Shown: positions 7,023 through 14,459 of the stretch, piece after piece
Numbering within the stretch: the first letter of the stretch is position 1
How the letters are laid out: the number at the start of each line of letters is the position of its first letter
Source of the DNA: an uncultured Oscillospiraceae bacterium
GTDB lineage: Bacteria; Bacillota; Clostridia; Oscillospirales; Ruminococcaceae
DNA: 17,209 bases
Assembly (NCBI GenBank): GCA_900543295.1
Contig: UQQY01000026.1
Coordinates: 1-17,209 of the forward strand
Direction: 5' to 3'
Notes under the pieces: generated by a model
The model's input: the letters and a program-made list of their open reading frames with translations, nothing else
What the model was told of the DNA's origin: nothing
Database searches by the model: none
Position numbers and translations under genes: made by a program

Positions 7023-8492
7023 TTACCTCCAATAAAGCTTTGTGAGAGAATGTATTTTTGCGGCAAGCCGCGCGTTCATCTGCTCTTTGCGGGCGCGCCA
7101 GCGCCAATTTCCGGATGGGGTAGAAGGCGTATTCATGCGCGCTTCGTTTCCCAGTCCGATAAAGTCCTGTATCTGTGCAATTGCAGTGTCGGCGGGGCTT
7201 TCCCACGCGAGCGCGAGCACGTTGTGCACACAGTCTTCAATGGTTCTGGAGCGAGTATAGCTTTTGACGTAAGAAAGCTCTGTCTTGGAAAGGGAGTGAA
7301 GCCAGCCGGTAAGCGTCTCGTTGTCATGCGTGCCGGTATAGCAGACACAGTTTCGATCATAGTGAAACGGAAGGTAATCGCTGTCCGTTCCCGGCGTAAA
7401 GGCAAAAGCAAGCACCTTCATGCCCGGATAACCGGACTCTCTTAAAAGCGTGCGAACCTCGGGCGTAATGAGCCCTAAGTCCTCTGCGATGATTTTCGCA
7501 TGAAGCTGCTCGTTTACGCGGGAGAACAAGTCCATGCCGGGGCCTTTTTTCCAGCAGCCGTTTACCGCTGTTTCGTCTCCGGCGGGAATGGCCCAGAAGC
7601 TTTCGAATCCGCGGAAATGGTCAATCCGAACCCTGTTATATACCTGGTTTGCGTGCGCTATGCGCGAAAGCCACCAGCTATAGCCGTCCGCCCTGTGCGC
7701 GTCCCAGTTATAGACAGGATTTCCCCAAAGCTGCCCTGTCTCTGAAAAGTAATCCGGCGGACAGCCCGCCACCTCGACAGGAGCCAGATCCCCGTCCAGC
7801 TCAAACAGCTCCGGATGTGCCCAAACGTCTGCGCTGTCGTGCGCGACGTAAATCGGGAGATCGCCGAGAATTTCAATACCGGCGTTGTTTACATACGCTT
7901 TGAGCGCGTTCCACTGTTTGTAAAATTCAAACTGTACAAAGCGCCAAAATAAAACGTCGTCATAAAGGCGGGCATAGGTCGCCTGCAAGGCGTCGTACTG
8001 ATGGCGGCGGACACCCTCCGGCCATTCATACCACGGCGCGCCGTGATTTTCATCCTTTAAGGACATGAACAGTGCATAGTCCTCAAGCCAGGCTGTCTGC
8101 TTGCAGACAAAATCCTCATATTCCTTTGGCGGCGCCGCAAAAAAGCAGGCGGACGCCTTTTTCAAAAGAGAAAACCGATTATGAAACAGTTTTTCATAAT
8201 CGACGGAGCAGGGGTCTTCGCCCCAGTTAATCGAAGCATATTCGTTCTTTTTCAGGAGACCGTCTTTGCAGAGCAGGTCCAAGTCAATAAAGTACGGATT
8301 GCCCGCGTATGTGGAAAAGGATTGATACGGGGAATCGCCGTAGCCGGTCGGCGTAACAGGCAGAACCTGCCACACCTTTTGACCGGCCTTGACAAGAAAG
8401 TCTGCAAAGCGGTACGCCTCTCTGCCCATTGTCCCGATGCCATAAGGGGACGGGAGACTGGACAAATGCATCAGAATACCGCTCTCACGCAT
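7023..8492 (-). CDS. malQ: 4-alpha-glucanotransferase (amylomaltase, GH77)
   Basis: A complete 489-aa GH77 enzyme, the short bacterial amylomaltase length. It transfers glucan segments between maltodextrins, releasing glucose and building longer chains that GlgP can attack. It begins with RESGILMHLSSLPSPYGIG, the classic GH77 opening. The catalytic residues are visible: nucleophile Asp291 in RIDHFRG, acid/base Glu337 in AEDLG and transition-state stabiliser Asp390 in GTHDNET. AGAAGGAGAG lies 9 nt before the ATG. It is the promoter-proximal gene of a malQ-glgP operon, 7 bp from the glgP start. No maltodextrin transporter or LacI-type regulator is in view. Confidence 0.96.
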   Translation of the reverse strand: MRESGILMHLSSLPSPYGIGTMGREAYRFADFLVKAGQKVWQVLPVTPTGYGDSPYQSFSTYAGNPYFIDLDLLCKDGLLKKNEYASINWGEDPCSVDYEKLFHNRFSLLKKASACFFAAPPKEYEDFVCKQTAWLEDYALFMSLKDENHGAPWYEWPEGVRRHQYDALQATYARLYDDVLFWRFVQFEFYKQWNALKAYVNNAGIEILGDLPIYVAHDSADVWAHPELFELDGDLAPVEVAGCPPDYFSETGQLWGNPVYNWDAHRADGYSWWLSRIAHANQVYNRVRIDHFRGFESFWAIPAGDETAVNGCWKKGPGMDLFSRVNEQLHAKIIAEDLGLITPEVRTLLRESGYPGMKVLAFAFTPGTDSDYLPFHYDRNCVCYTGTHDNETLTGWLHSLSKTELSYVKSYTRSRTIEDCVHNVLALAWESPADTAIAQIQDFIGLGNEARMNTPSTPSGNWRWRARKEQMNARLAAKIHSLTKLYWR

Positions 8493-8547
8493 AAGATTAT
8501 GCTCTCCTTCTGCTATAAAATCATGTAGAGAAAGTACTGATATGTGT

Positions 8548-8571
8548 AGTATGCGCCTGAAGGCGCATACT
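8548..8571 (-). promoter_or_regulatory. Hairpin in the malQ 5' leader
   Basis: AGTATGCGCC (8548-8557) and GGCGCATACT (8562-8571) form a perfect 10-bp stem with a 4-nt loop (UUCA in the minus-strand RNA). It begins about 11 nt from the predicted start of the malQ-glgP transcript. No T-run follows, so it is not a simple terminator. It may stabilise the 5' end or act as an operator. Confidence 0.65.
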
Positions 8572-8588
8572 TATCAACATATACTGTT

Positions 8589-8617
8589 ATTATAGCAATT
8601 CAAGAACCGTAATGCAA
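8589..8617 (-). promoter_or_regulatory. Promoter of malQ-glgP
   Basis: On the minus strand, -35 TTGCAT (8612-8617), 17-bp spacer and perfect -10 TATAAT (8589-8594), start near 8582. This leaves a leader of about 90 nt. No clear catabolite-repression site was recognised nearby. Confidence 0.85.
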
Positions 8618-8704
8618 GGATTTCATAAGGATAAACGGCCTTTTACACGCGGTTCCCCTGTTTTTTCATCGAATTTTGTGCTTTCCGGATTCTGTTATTG
8701 AGAA

Positions 8705-8733
8705 TTGAAACCATCTGCGCCGCGTGATATAAT
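8705..8733 (+). promoter_or_regulatory. Promoter of the HAD phosphatase-pepD unit
   Basis: -35 TTGAAA (8705-8710), 17-bp spacer and perfect -10 TATAAT (8728-8733). Start is predicted near 8740, giving a roughly 110-nt leader in which I see no recognised riboswitch. The rest of the 8493-8848 gap holds only this promoter and the divergent malQ promoter and hairpin. Confidence 0.8.
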
Positions 8734-8848
8734 AAAAATGTTCTGTAAATGCCGCGTGATGCGGTCGATATGTCTGGGCATTTTGATTCGTGGACCGCGC
8801 GGCAGACAAATGCGGACAGTATGGTGTGGTATGGCAGGGAGAGAGGAT

Positions 8849-9634
8849 ATGGATAAAATTAAATACGCAGTATTTCTGGACATTGACGGAACGCTTACTT
8901 GGGGAAGCTCCACTACTTCAGAGGAAAATGCCGCAGTTTTGCGGCAGGCACAGGCAGAAGGACATCTGATCTGTATCAATTCGGGCCGCTCGCGCGGGAA
9001 TATTCCAAAAGAGCTGTTGGAACAGCTTTCGTTTGACGGTATTGTAGCGGGCGGCGGCGCGTATGTTTCGCTGCACGACAAAATTCTGCATCGAGAGGAG
9101 ATTCCCCCCGCAATGGTGCTTGAGATTTGCCGCCTTTTTTTGCAGATTGGGATTTGCTGCGTAATTGAGGGCGAATCTTCAAGCGCGATTATCAATCCGG
9201 ATCGCATGTCGGAATTTTTTCCGATTCGGAGCATGGAGGATGCGGCACGTTTTGCAGAGGCGGAGCATGCGACAAAGCTCACTGTGCTTGCCGTAAAGGA
9301 GCAGCTTCCCGCGTCGTTCGATGCGCTGCTGTTGCCGTACTTCAATATTATTTATCACCCCAATTATACAGAAGCGATTCTGAAACAATGCGATAAGGCG
9401 AGGGGAATGGAGATATTGCTGCGGGAGGCCGGCATCCCGCGGGAGCATAGCGTTGCGCTGGGGGACAGCCTGAACGACATGGAAATGCTCGCATATGCGG
9501 GACTGTCGGTTGCCATGGGGAATGCGCTGGATGAGGTGAAAGGCGCTGTGGACAGGGTTACGGCCCCTGTTTTGGAAAACGGCGTGGCAAAGGCTGTCCG
9601 GCAGTACGTTTTAAATCGGGACGCCGCAGAATAG
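8849..9634 (+). CDS. HAD-IIB (Cof-type) sugar-phosphate/nucleotide phosphatase
   Basis: A 261-aa HAD-superfamily hydrolase of the Cof/YidA type, cytosolic. All four HAD motifs are present: motif I DIDGTLT with Asp11 and Asp13, motif II Ser45 in INSGRS, motif III Lys183, and motif IV GDSLND with Asp206 and Asp210. The cap inserted between motifs II and III makes it subclass IIB. Such enzymes dephosphorylate sugar phosphates, flavin or pyridoxal phosphates; the substrate cannot be assigned here. The start is the ATG at 8849, preceded by AGGGAG at 7 nt; the frame is open back to 8705 but that part overlaps the promoter and has no protein-like character. It lies 58 bp before pepD with no terminator between them, so co-transcription is likely. 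Confidence 0.92.
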   Translation: MDKIKYAVFLDIDGTLTWGSSTTSEENAAVLRQAQAEGHLICINSGRSRGNIPKELLEQLSFDGIVAGGGAYVSLHDKILHREEIPPAMVLEICRLFLQIGICCVIEGESSSAIINPDRMSEFFPIRSMEDAARFAEAEHATKLTVLAVKEQLPASFDALLLPYFNIIYHPNYTEAILKQCDKARGMEILLREAGIPREHSVALGDSLNDMEMLAYAGLSVAMGNALDEVKGAVDRVTAPVLENGVAKAVRQYVLNRDAAE

Positions 9635-9692
9635 AAAAAACGCTGTATCATTCGCAGGACTTGATGCGGTGTAATAAAAGGAGAGATTCAGT

Positions 9693-11144
9693 ATGGAGTA
9701 TATCATCAAAGGCCAAAAGCCGGAAGCGTTTTTCCGGCATTTCGAGGAGATCAGCGCAATTCCGCGCGGTTCAGGCAACGAAGAGGCGATCAGCGCCTTC
9801 CTGCTTCGTTTTGCAAAAGAAAACGGACTTACGGCATGGCGGGATGCAGTATACAATGTCGTCATTGTCAAACCGGCAAGCACGGGATATGAGAATGCGC
9901 CTTCCGTCATGCTTCAGGGACATACCGATATGGTGTGCGAGAAAAACGCCGCGACAACGCATGACTTTCTGACAGAAGGTATCCGTTTGATACAGGACGG
10001 CAGCGTCCTGCGCGCGGACGGCACGACGCTCGGAGCGGACAACGGCGTGGCTGTCGCCATGATGATGACCATCCTTGAGGATAAGACGCTGGCGCATCCG
10101 GCGCTTTACTGCGTTTTCACCGTGCAGGAGGAGACGGGCTTAGTCGGCGCCAAGGAACTTGACGGCAGTAAAATTCCGGCCCGTCTGCTTATCAATATGG
10201 ATTCCGAGGGCCCGGGCCATGGCACGGTAAGCTGTGCGGGCGGTATGCGTGTGCACATGCGCCGTGCCTGCCATTCTGCACCGTGCACGCTTCCTGCGCT
10301 GGCGGTACGCATCCGCGGCTTACAGGGCGGGCATTCCGGAACGGAGATCGGTCTGGGACGCGGCAATGCGAACAAGCTGATGGGACGGATTCTCTATGGC
10401 TTGTCGCAGGCTGTTTTGGGCATGGGACTTTCCTCTGTGGAGGGCGGTAGCAAGGATAATGCAATTCCGCGCGAGTGCGACGCGGTCTGCCTCTTTTCGA
10501 CGGAGGAGGATCGGAAAAAGGCTGTTTCGCTGATTCGTGAAATGGAAGCGGAAATCGCGCAGGAGCTGCGTGAAGCTGATCCGGGCTTTGCCGTCCTGAC
10601 GGAGCAGACATCCGCACAGACAAAAATGGCGGATGAGGATGCGCAGGCGCTGATTGGGCTTTTGATGCTGGCACCGAACGGTGTATGCGACCGCAATGAA
10701 AATGCCGGCGGCTTCATTGTACGTTCGCTGAATCTCGGCGTTATCCGAATGGAGGACGACACTGTGACAGTCGTTTTTGCGCCGCGCAGCTCAGTCGCTT
10801 CCTTACAGGAGCAGACGGAGGCGGAGCTTCGCCTGCTTGCAAAAACGCTGGGCTTTGAAGCGGAAACGCACGACGCTTACCCCGGATGGGCATATAATCC
10901 GGAATCGCCCCTGCGCCGTCTGTTCAGCGAGGTCTGGAAGGAGCAGAGCGGCAAAGAGTTTGTGACGGAGGCGATTCATGCCGGTTTGGAGTGCGGTCTG
11001 TTCTGCGACAAGCTGCCGGGACTTGACGCAATCGCAGTCGGCGCGGGCTGTACAGGCTGTCACACGCCTGATGAGGCAATGGACATGACGACAATCGAGC
11101 CGCTCTATCAGTTGGTCAAGGGCGTACTGGAGCGGATTCACTGA
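9693..11144 (+). CDS. pepD: Aminoacyl-histidine dipeptidase PepD (M20C)
   Basis: A complete 483-aa M20C metallopeptidase, full length for the cytosolic non-specific (Xaa-His) dipeptidase. It hydrolyses dipeptides with a broad range, using a two-zinc centre. Candidate metal ligands and catalytic residues sit in the expected places: His77 and Asp79 in QGHTDMV, Asp116 in GADNG, Glu146/Glu147 in VQEETG, Asp170 in NMDSEG and His457 in GCHTPDE. The lid domain carries the QGGHSGTEIGLGRGNA signature (211-226). AAGGAGAG precedes the ATG at about 7 nt. It is probably the second gene after the HAD phosphatase and ends before the strong terminator at 11343-11397. The initial GQKPEAFFRHFEEISAIPRGSGNE is characteristic of PepD. 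Confidence 0.96.
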   Translation: MEYIIKGQKPEAFFRHFEEISAIPRGSGNEEAISAFLLRFAKENGLTAWRDAVYNVVIVKPASTGYENAPSVMLQGHTDMVCEKNAATTHDFLTEGIRLIQDGSVLRADGTTLGADNGVAVAMMMTILEDKTLAHPALYCVFTVQEETGLVGAKELDGSKIPARLLINMDSEGPGHGTVSCAGGMRVHMRRACHSAPCTLPALAVRIRGLQGGHSGTEIGLGRGNANKLMGRILYGLSQAVLGMGLSSVEGGSKDNAIPRECDAVCLFSTEEDRKKAVSLIREMEAEIAQELREADPGFAVLTEQTSAQTKMADEDAQALIGLLMLAPNGVCDRNENAGGFIVRSLNLGVIRMEDDTVTVVFAPRSSVASLQEQTEAELRLLAKTLGFEAETHDAYPGWAYNPESPLRRLFSEVWKEQSGKEFVTEAIHAGLECGLFCDKLPGLDAIAVGAGCTGCHTPDEAMDMTTIEPLYQLVKGVLERIH

Positions 11145-11342
11145 TTGTTCGGGGCCCATTTCTGTAAAGAAAAAATCATTGCTTTACAGGTGAATTTGAA
11201 CTGCTGGCGGTTATGGACGGGGAAGAATAACGGTTTTTCTGATTGGCATTTGTAAAGCAGAGCGCCTGTAATACAGAGGATTGATTGAAGTTTGGAAAAA
11301 AACGGGCGTCTTTCTTGCCGCAAAAAAGTTTTAAACGGGAGA
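11145..11342. other. Non-coding stretch after pepD
   Basis: No supported gene. It contains a short inverted repeat CTGTAAAG (11162-11169) / CTTTACAG (11182-11189) without a T-run, and scattered TGTAAAG-like words also found near the downstream transporter start. A 69-codon minus-strand frame here begins at GTG without a ribosome binding site and is not accepted. Confidence 0.4.
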
Positions 11343-11397
11343 CGCACTGAGGCGGGGAGTCTATAGGATTCCCCGCCTCAGTGCGCTTTTATTTTTT
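11343..11397 (+). terminator. Terminator of the HAD-pepD unit
   Basis: A 16-bp perfect GC-rich stem, CGCACTGAGGCGGGGA (11343-11358) with its complement at 11370-11385, loop of about 11 nt, then CTTTTATTTTTT. It is a strong rho-independent terminator although it starts about 200 nt past the pepD stop. Confidence 0.92.
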
Positions 11398-11418
11398 ACT
11401 TACTATTAAAGAAGACAT

Positions 11419-11460
11419 GCAGTTCTACGGCGGAAAACACGTTTTCCGCCGTAGAACTGC
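11419..11460. repeat. 42-bp palindrome, two perfect 20-bp arms
   Basis: The arm 11419-11438 (starting GCAGTTCTACGG) is an exact reverse complement of 11441-11460 (ending CCGTAGAACTGC), with only AC between. It has no T-run on either side that would make it a typical terminator and starts 22 bp after the previous terminator. It lies upstream of the Na/Pi cotransporter promoter. Confidence 0.85.
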
Positions 11461-11512
11461 GTAAACAGCGGCTTTCTTTTTGCTGCTGCGCGTTTGATTT
11501 GTAAAAGCAGCG

Positions 11513-11541
11513 TTGAATTTGTCGAACGGAGGTGATATACT
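11513..11541 (+). promoter_or_regulatory. Promoter of the Na/Pi cotransporter operon
   Basis: -35 TTGAAT (11513-11518), 17-bp spacer, -10 TATACT (11536-11541), start near 11548. The leader of about 50 nt contains the direct repeat at 11556-11574. Confidence 0.7.
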
Positions 11542-11555
11542 AAGTACGTTTGAAA

Positions 11556-11574
11556 TGTAAAGAATGTGTAAAGA
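11556..11574. repeat. 11-bp-period direct repeat, possible Pho-box-like site
   Basis: TGTAAAGA occurs at 11556-11563 and again at 11567-11574, one helical turn apart. Read on the minus strand it is TTTACA-N5-TTTACA, similar in layout to the PhoP box of Bacillus (TTAACA-like repeats with an 11-bp period). It lies just past the predicted start of a phosphate transporter gene. The link to PhoP is inference. Confidence 0.35.
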
Positions 11575-11596
11575 GTGAGAAAGGCGGGAGCGACAG

Positions 11597-13276
11597 ATGA
11601 CGGGTGTGTTTTTGCTGCTCGGCGGAATTGGACTTTTTCTCTATGGAATTAACTTTATGTCAAGAAGCTTGGAGGATGCGGCTGGCGATAACCTGCGCGT
11701 GATCCTCGGAAAGACGACGAGCAACAGCGTGCTTGCGGTGCTGGTCGGTCTGTTTGTGACGGCGCTGATTCAAAGCTCAGGCGCCACCAGCGTGATGTGC
11801 GCCGGTTTTGTTGATTCTGGCATCATGGAGCTGTCGAGCGCGCTGTTTGCAATGCTTGGCGCGAATATCGGTACAACTGTTACCGCGCAGATCGTTGCGT
11901 TTAAGATCACAACGATTGCGCCGCTGATTTTGTTCATCGGCATGGTTTTGTATCTTTTTGTCAAGAATCGGTTTGTGAAAAAAATCGGCGCCATCATACT
12001 GGGATTTGGTCTGCTGTTTGTCGGCATTTATATCATGAGCGAGGCAGTGGCAGCCATGCCGCAGCTTACGGAGCTGGTAAAGGCGTTTTTAGAGCGTTTT
12101 AATAATCCGATTTTGTGTTTGTTATTTGGCATGGTGTTTACCGCGCTGATCCAGTCGTCCTCCACCTCGATTGGTATTTTGCAGGTTATCGTGGCGTCCT
12201 CAATCGGAAATGCGGCGGGCCTGGATGCGTTTGTTTTCATTATCCTTGGCATGAATATCGGCGCCTGTTCGCCGGTTGTAATCGTTTCTTTTTCCGGTAA
12301 CCGAAAATGCAAGCAGGCGGCGCTCTCCAATGTTTTGTCAAAACTGCTTGGCGTTGCGGTGTTTTCTGTCATATGGCTTCTGCTTCCGGGTCTGCATACC
12401 TGGATTGAACAGCTCTCTCCTGACGATGTGGCGCGGCAGATTGCAAACTTCCACCTGTTTTTCAATCTGGTTTCCACTGTTCTGGTATTTCCTTTTGTCA
12501 AGCCGATTACAAAGCTTGTGCAAAGGCTTCTTCCAGAGTCTCCGGAGGAGGAGAACAGTCGCCAGCGGCTGTTGTACATCAATCCAAAACTTGTGGTAAG
12601 CCCGGCTGTATCCATCGATCAGGCGAAGCTTGAAATCGTTCGGATGGCGCAGATTGCAGAGAAGAATCTCCGGCTGTCTGTTGAAGCTTTCTTTGAGCGC
12701 AATCGTGAAAAAGCGGAAAAGGTGCTTGAAACAGAGAACCTCATCAACTATCTGAATCACCATATCACCGGCTTTTTGGTACAGCTCCACGCGCAGACGC
12801 TTTCCGACCGGGATATTGAGCGCGCAGGCATGATGCTGCGCGTTGTAGCGGATGTCGAACGAATCGGAGATCATGCGGAGAATATTGCGGAATATGCGAT
12901 GATTGTCTGCGATAACAACTTGAATATCAGCGGCGTTGCTATGGACGAGCTGCGTCTGATCTCCGAAAAAGCGGTCGGCGTGCTGCATATGGCGGTTGCG
13001 ATCTACAGCGGCGAACAGTTCGATCAGCTTCATGAGGTCAGCAGACTCGAGGAAGAGGTGGACGATTTGCAGGAACGCTATATTGAAAATCACATCGGAC
13101 GCTTAAAAAGCCGCGTTTGCGAACCTCGCGCCGGCGTTGTGTTTTCCGATATGGTGACGGACTTGGAGCGCTGTTCCGATCATGCCATCAATATTGCCTA
13201 TGCCATTAACGGAGAAAAATCAGTTGTACAGGTGAAAAAGGCATATGTTATTACACGGGATATGAGCAACGGATGA
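11597..13276 (+). CDS. Na+/phosphate cotransporter with C-terminal PhoU domain
   Basis: A 559-aa NptA/YjbB-type protein. The N-terminal ~310 residues hold two Na_Pi_cotrans repeats with the substrate-site motifs QSSGATS (59-65) and QSSSTS (186-191) in hydrophobic helices; each repeat also carries a GANIG/GMNIG motif (88-92, 218-222). The C-terminal ~220 residues form a cytosolic PhoU-like helical region with two metal-binding-type motifs, ERIGDHAENIAEY (421-433) and ERCSDHAINIAYA (524-536). It should move phosphate with sodium across the cytoplasmic membrane; in some bacteria relatives act in phosphate efflux, so direction is not certain. GGGAG precedes the ATG at about 6 nt. Its TGA overlaps the ATG of the Nudix gene by four bases, indicating translational coupling. 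Confidence 0.93.
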   Translation: MTGVFLLLGGIGLFLYGINFMSRSLEDAAGDNLRVILGKTTSNSVLAVLVGLFVTALIQSSGATSVMCAGFVDSGIMELSSALFAMLGANIGTTVTAQIVAFKITTIAPLILFIGMVLYLFVKNRFVKKIGAIILGFGLLFVGIYIMSEAVAAMPQLTELVKAFLERFNNPILCLLFGMVFTALIQSSSTSIGILQVIVASSIGNAAGLDAFVFIILGMNIGACSPVVIVSFSGNRKCKQAALSNVLSKLLGVAVFSVIWLLLPGLHTWIEQLSPDDVARQIANFHLFFNLVSTVLVFPFVKPITKLVQRLLPESPEEENSRQRLLYINPKLVVSPAVSIDQAKLEIVRMAQIAEKNLRLSVEAFFERNREKAEKVLETENLINYLNHHITGFLVQLHAQTLSDRDIERAGMMLRVVADVERIGDHAENIAEYAMIVCDNNLNISGVAMDELRLISEKAVGVLHMAVAIYSGEQFDQLHEVSRLEEEVDDLQERYIENHIGRLKSRVCEPRAGVVFSDMVTDLERCSDHAINIAYAINGEKSVVQVKKAYVITRDMSNG

Positions 13277-13794
13277 AGAGTAAGTTCTGCCCATTCTGTG
13301 GGGAAAGGACGATTCTAAAGGAGATTGGGGACGAAGGCGCTGTTCCGTATTGTGCATCATGCGGCTGCGCGCTTTTTGATTCGCCCCGGCCGTGCGTCAT
13401 AGTACTTGCCGTCAATGAGAAAGATGAGGCGGTCTTGATACGGCAGTCGTATGTCTCTGAAAAATATCCCGTCTGTGTTGCCGGGTATATAAAGCCAAGG
13501 GAACGCGCGGAGGAGACGGCCGCCCGCGAGCTTTTGGAGGAAACGGGACTTCGTGCGGAATCGCTGCGCTATATTGGCAGTTATCCGCATACGGCAAAGG
13601 AGCTTTTAATGCTTGGTTTTGCGGTAAGGGTGAAAAAAGCGCCGTTTTTTCTTTCAAAAGAGGTCGATGCCGCAGCATGGTACTCGCCGGAGGATGCGCT
13701 TACAGCGGTTAAGCCGGGCGGCGCGGGACAATCGCTTGTCAGGGACTGTGTGGAACGGGACGGCGCAGGAAATCTACACTTTTTAAAAGTTTGA
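13273..13794 (+). CDS. Zinc-ribbon Nudix hydrolase (NudC-like)
   Basis: A 173-aa protein with an N-terminal zinc ribbon (Cys6, Cys9, Cys27, Cys30 in CPFCG and CASCG) and a Nudix domain. The Nudix box at 71-93 matches G-x5-E-x7-RE-U-x-EE-x-G-U exactly (GYIKPRE...RELLEETGL), so it should be an active Mg2+-dependent pyrophosphohydrolase. The architecture recalls NADH pyrophosphatase NudC, but the SQPWPFPxS motif expected after the box is replaced by a segment reading SYPHTAKELLMLGF, so NAD(H) or RNA-cap specificity should not be assumed. Its ATGA overlaps the stop of the Na/Pi transporter gene, the only translation signal it shows. Release of phosphate-containing products beside a phosphate transporter is a suggestive context only. 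Confidence 0.9.
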   Translation: MKSKFCPFCGERTILKEIGDEGAVPYCASCGCALFDSPRPCVIVLAVNEKDEAVLIRQSYVSEKYPVCVAGYIKPRERAEETAARELLEETGLRAESLRYIGSYPHTAKELLMLGFAVRVKKAPFFLSKEVDAAAWYSPEDALTAVKPGGAGQSLVRDCVERDGAGNLHFLKV

Positions 13795-13868
13795 TTATTT
13801 TGTATAACCAGCCTTTTTTCGGAAATGCTTTTCTTGAAAAGATATTTCAGGATAAAGGGGCCTTTACA

Positions 13869-14312
13869 ATGCAGGAGAAAAAACAGAGCGAGAGCAACGC
13901 GCTGCTCGATTATATTGCAAAAAACTGCGAGATGGGAAAAAGCGCAATGAAACAGCTTTTTCCCGTGATACGCGACCAGTCGTTCAAGCGTCTCGTTGAA
14001 TCGCAGTATCGGGAATATGATGAAATTTACGATCTTGCGGCAAAGGAATTAAAGTCGCACGGGGAGGAGGCTTCCGCCGTTAATCCGGCTGCAAAGCTTT
14101 CTTCCTATGTGATGATCCGGATGAACGCTGGGAAAGAAACGTCGGACGAAGAGATGGCAAAGCTTATGTTCAAGGGAAGCAGTACTGGTATTGCGGAAAT
14201 TACCAAACACTTAAACCATTTGAATGACGTACAGCCTCAGGTACGGAAGCTGGCAGATCGTCTGCTCGCTTTTGAACAGCGGAATGTCGAGGAATTAAAA
14301 CCGTATCTTTAA
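13869..14312 (+). CDS. Small helical protein of unknown function
   Basis: A 147-aa, soluble, strongly helical protein that I do not recognise with certainty. It has no signal peptide, membrane helix or cysteine pair. Helices are suggested at about 9-33, 36-64, 71-85, 91-101 and 107-144. The spacing of acidic and aromatic residues in the second helix (SQYREYDEIYDLAAKEL) is reminiscent of ferritin-like four-helix bundles or DUF2383-type proteins, but no complete metal-binding set is evident. The start is the ATG at 13869, with AAAGGGG at 8 nt; an in-frame TTG at 13791 overlapping the Nudix stop is a weaker alternative that would add 26 residues. It follows the Nudix gene by 74 bp and is probably the last gene of the phosphate-transporter operon, before the hairpin at 14330. 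Confidence 0.8.
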   Translation: MQEKKQSESNALLDYIAKNCEMGKSAMKQLFPVIRDQSFKRLVESQYREYDEIYDLAAKELKSHGEEASAVNPAAKLSSYVMIRMNAGKETSDEEMAKLMFKGSSTGIAEITKHLNHLNDVQPQVRKLADRLLAFEQRNVEELKPYL

Positions 14313-14329
14313 GTTAAAGGATTGGGATA

Positions 14330-14376
14330 AAAGCAGGAAGGATATGCCTTTAAGGCGGATATATCCTTCCTGCTTT
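14330..14376 (+). terminator. Hairpin terminator after the phosphate-transporter operon
   Basis: AAAGCAGGAAGGATAT (14330-14345) pairs perfectly with 14361-14376 over 16 bp, and the loop holds a further GCCTT/AAGGC match. The following T-run is weak (the stem itself ends TTT, then GCATTATT), so termination efficiency is uncertain, but the location just after the operon is right. Confidence 0.7.
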
Positions 14377-14414
14377 GCATTATTCCATAATATACCTGTC
14401 TGTTAAAAGGGAAA

Positions 14415-14434
14415 TAAACCGCGATAGCGGTTTA
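14415..14434. promoter_or_regulatory. Operator-like inverted repeat at the GH25 promoter
   Basis: TAAACCGC-GATA-GCGGTTTA is a perfect 8-bp inverted repeat whose right arm overlaps the -35 element of the GH25 gene promoter. This is a typical place for a repressor site. No regulator gene adjoins it. Confidence 0.5.
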
Positions 14435-14459
14435 CGTAAGACGCATTTCAGGATATAAT
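14431..14459 (+). promoter_or_regulatory. Promoter of the GH25 muramidase gene
   Basis: -35 TTTACG (14431-14436), 17-bp spacer, -10 TATAAT (14454-14459); a second overlapping TATAAT lies at 14459-14464. The leader downstream contains a possible hairpin, ATGGCCG (14478-14484) with CGGCCAT (14508-14514), enclosing a smaller CCGC/GCGG stem followed by six Ts. Confidence 0.65.

Noticed and set aside
11138..11347. 69-codon minus-strand frame after pepD
   Set aside because: GTG start without a ribosome binding site, overlaps the end of pepD and the terminator stem, and no recognisable domain.
12338..13093. 251-codon open frame antisense to the Na/Pi transporter gene
   Set aside because: Shadow of a well-supported gene with no start signal and no protein-like domain.
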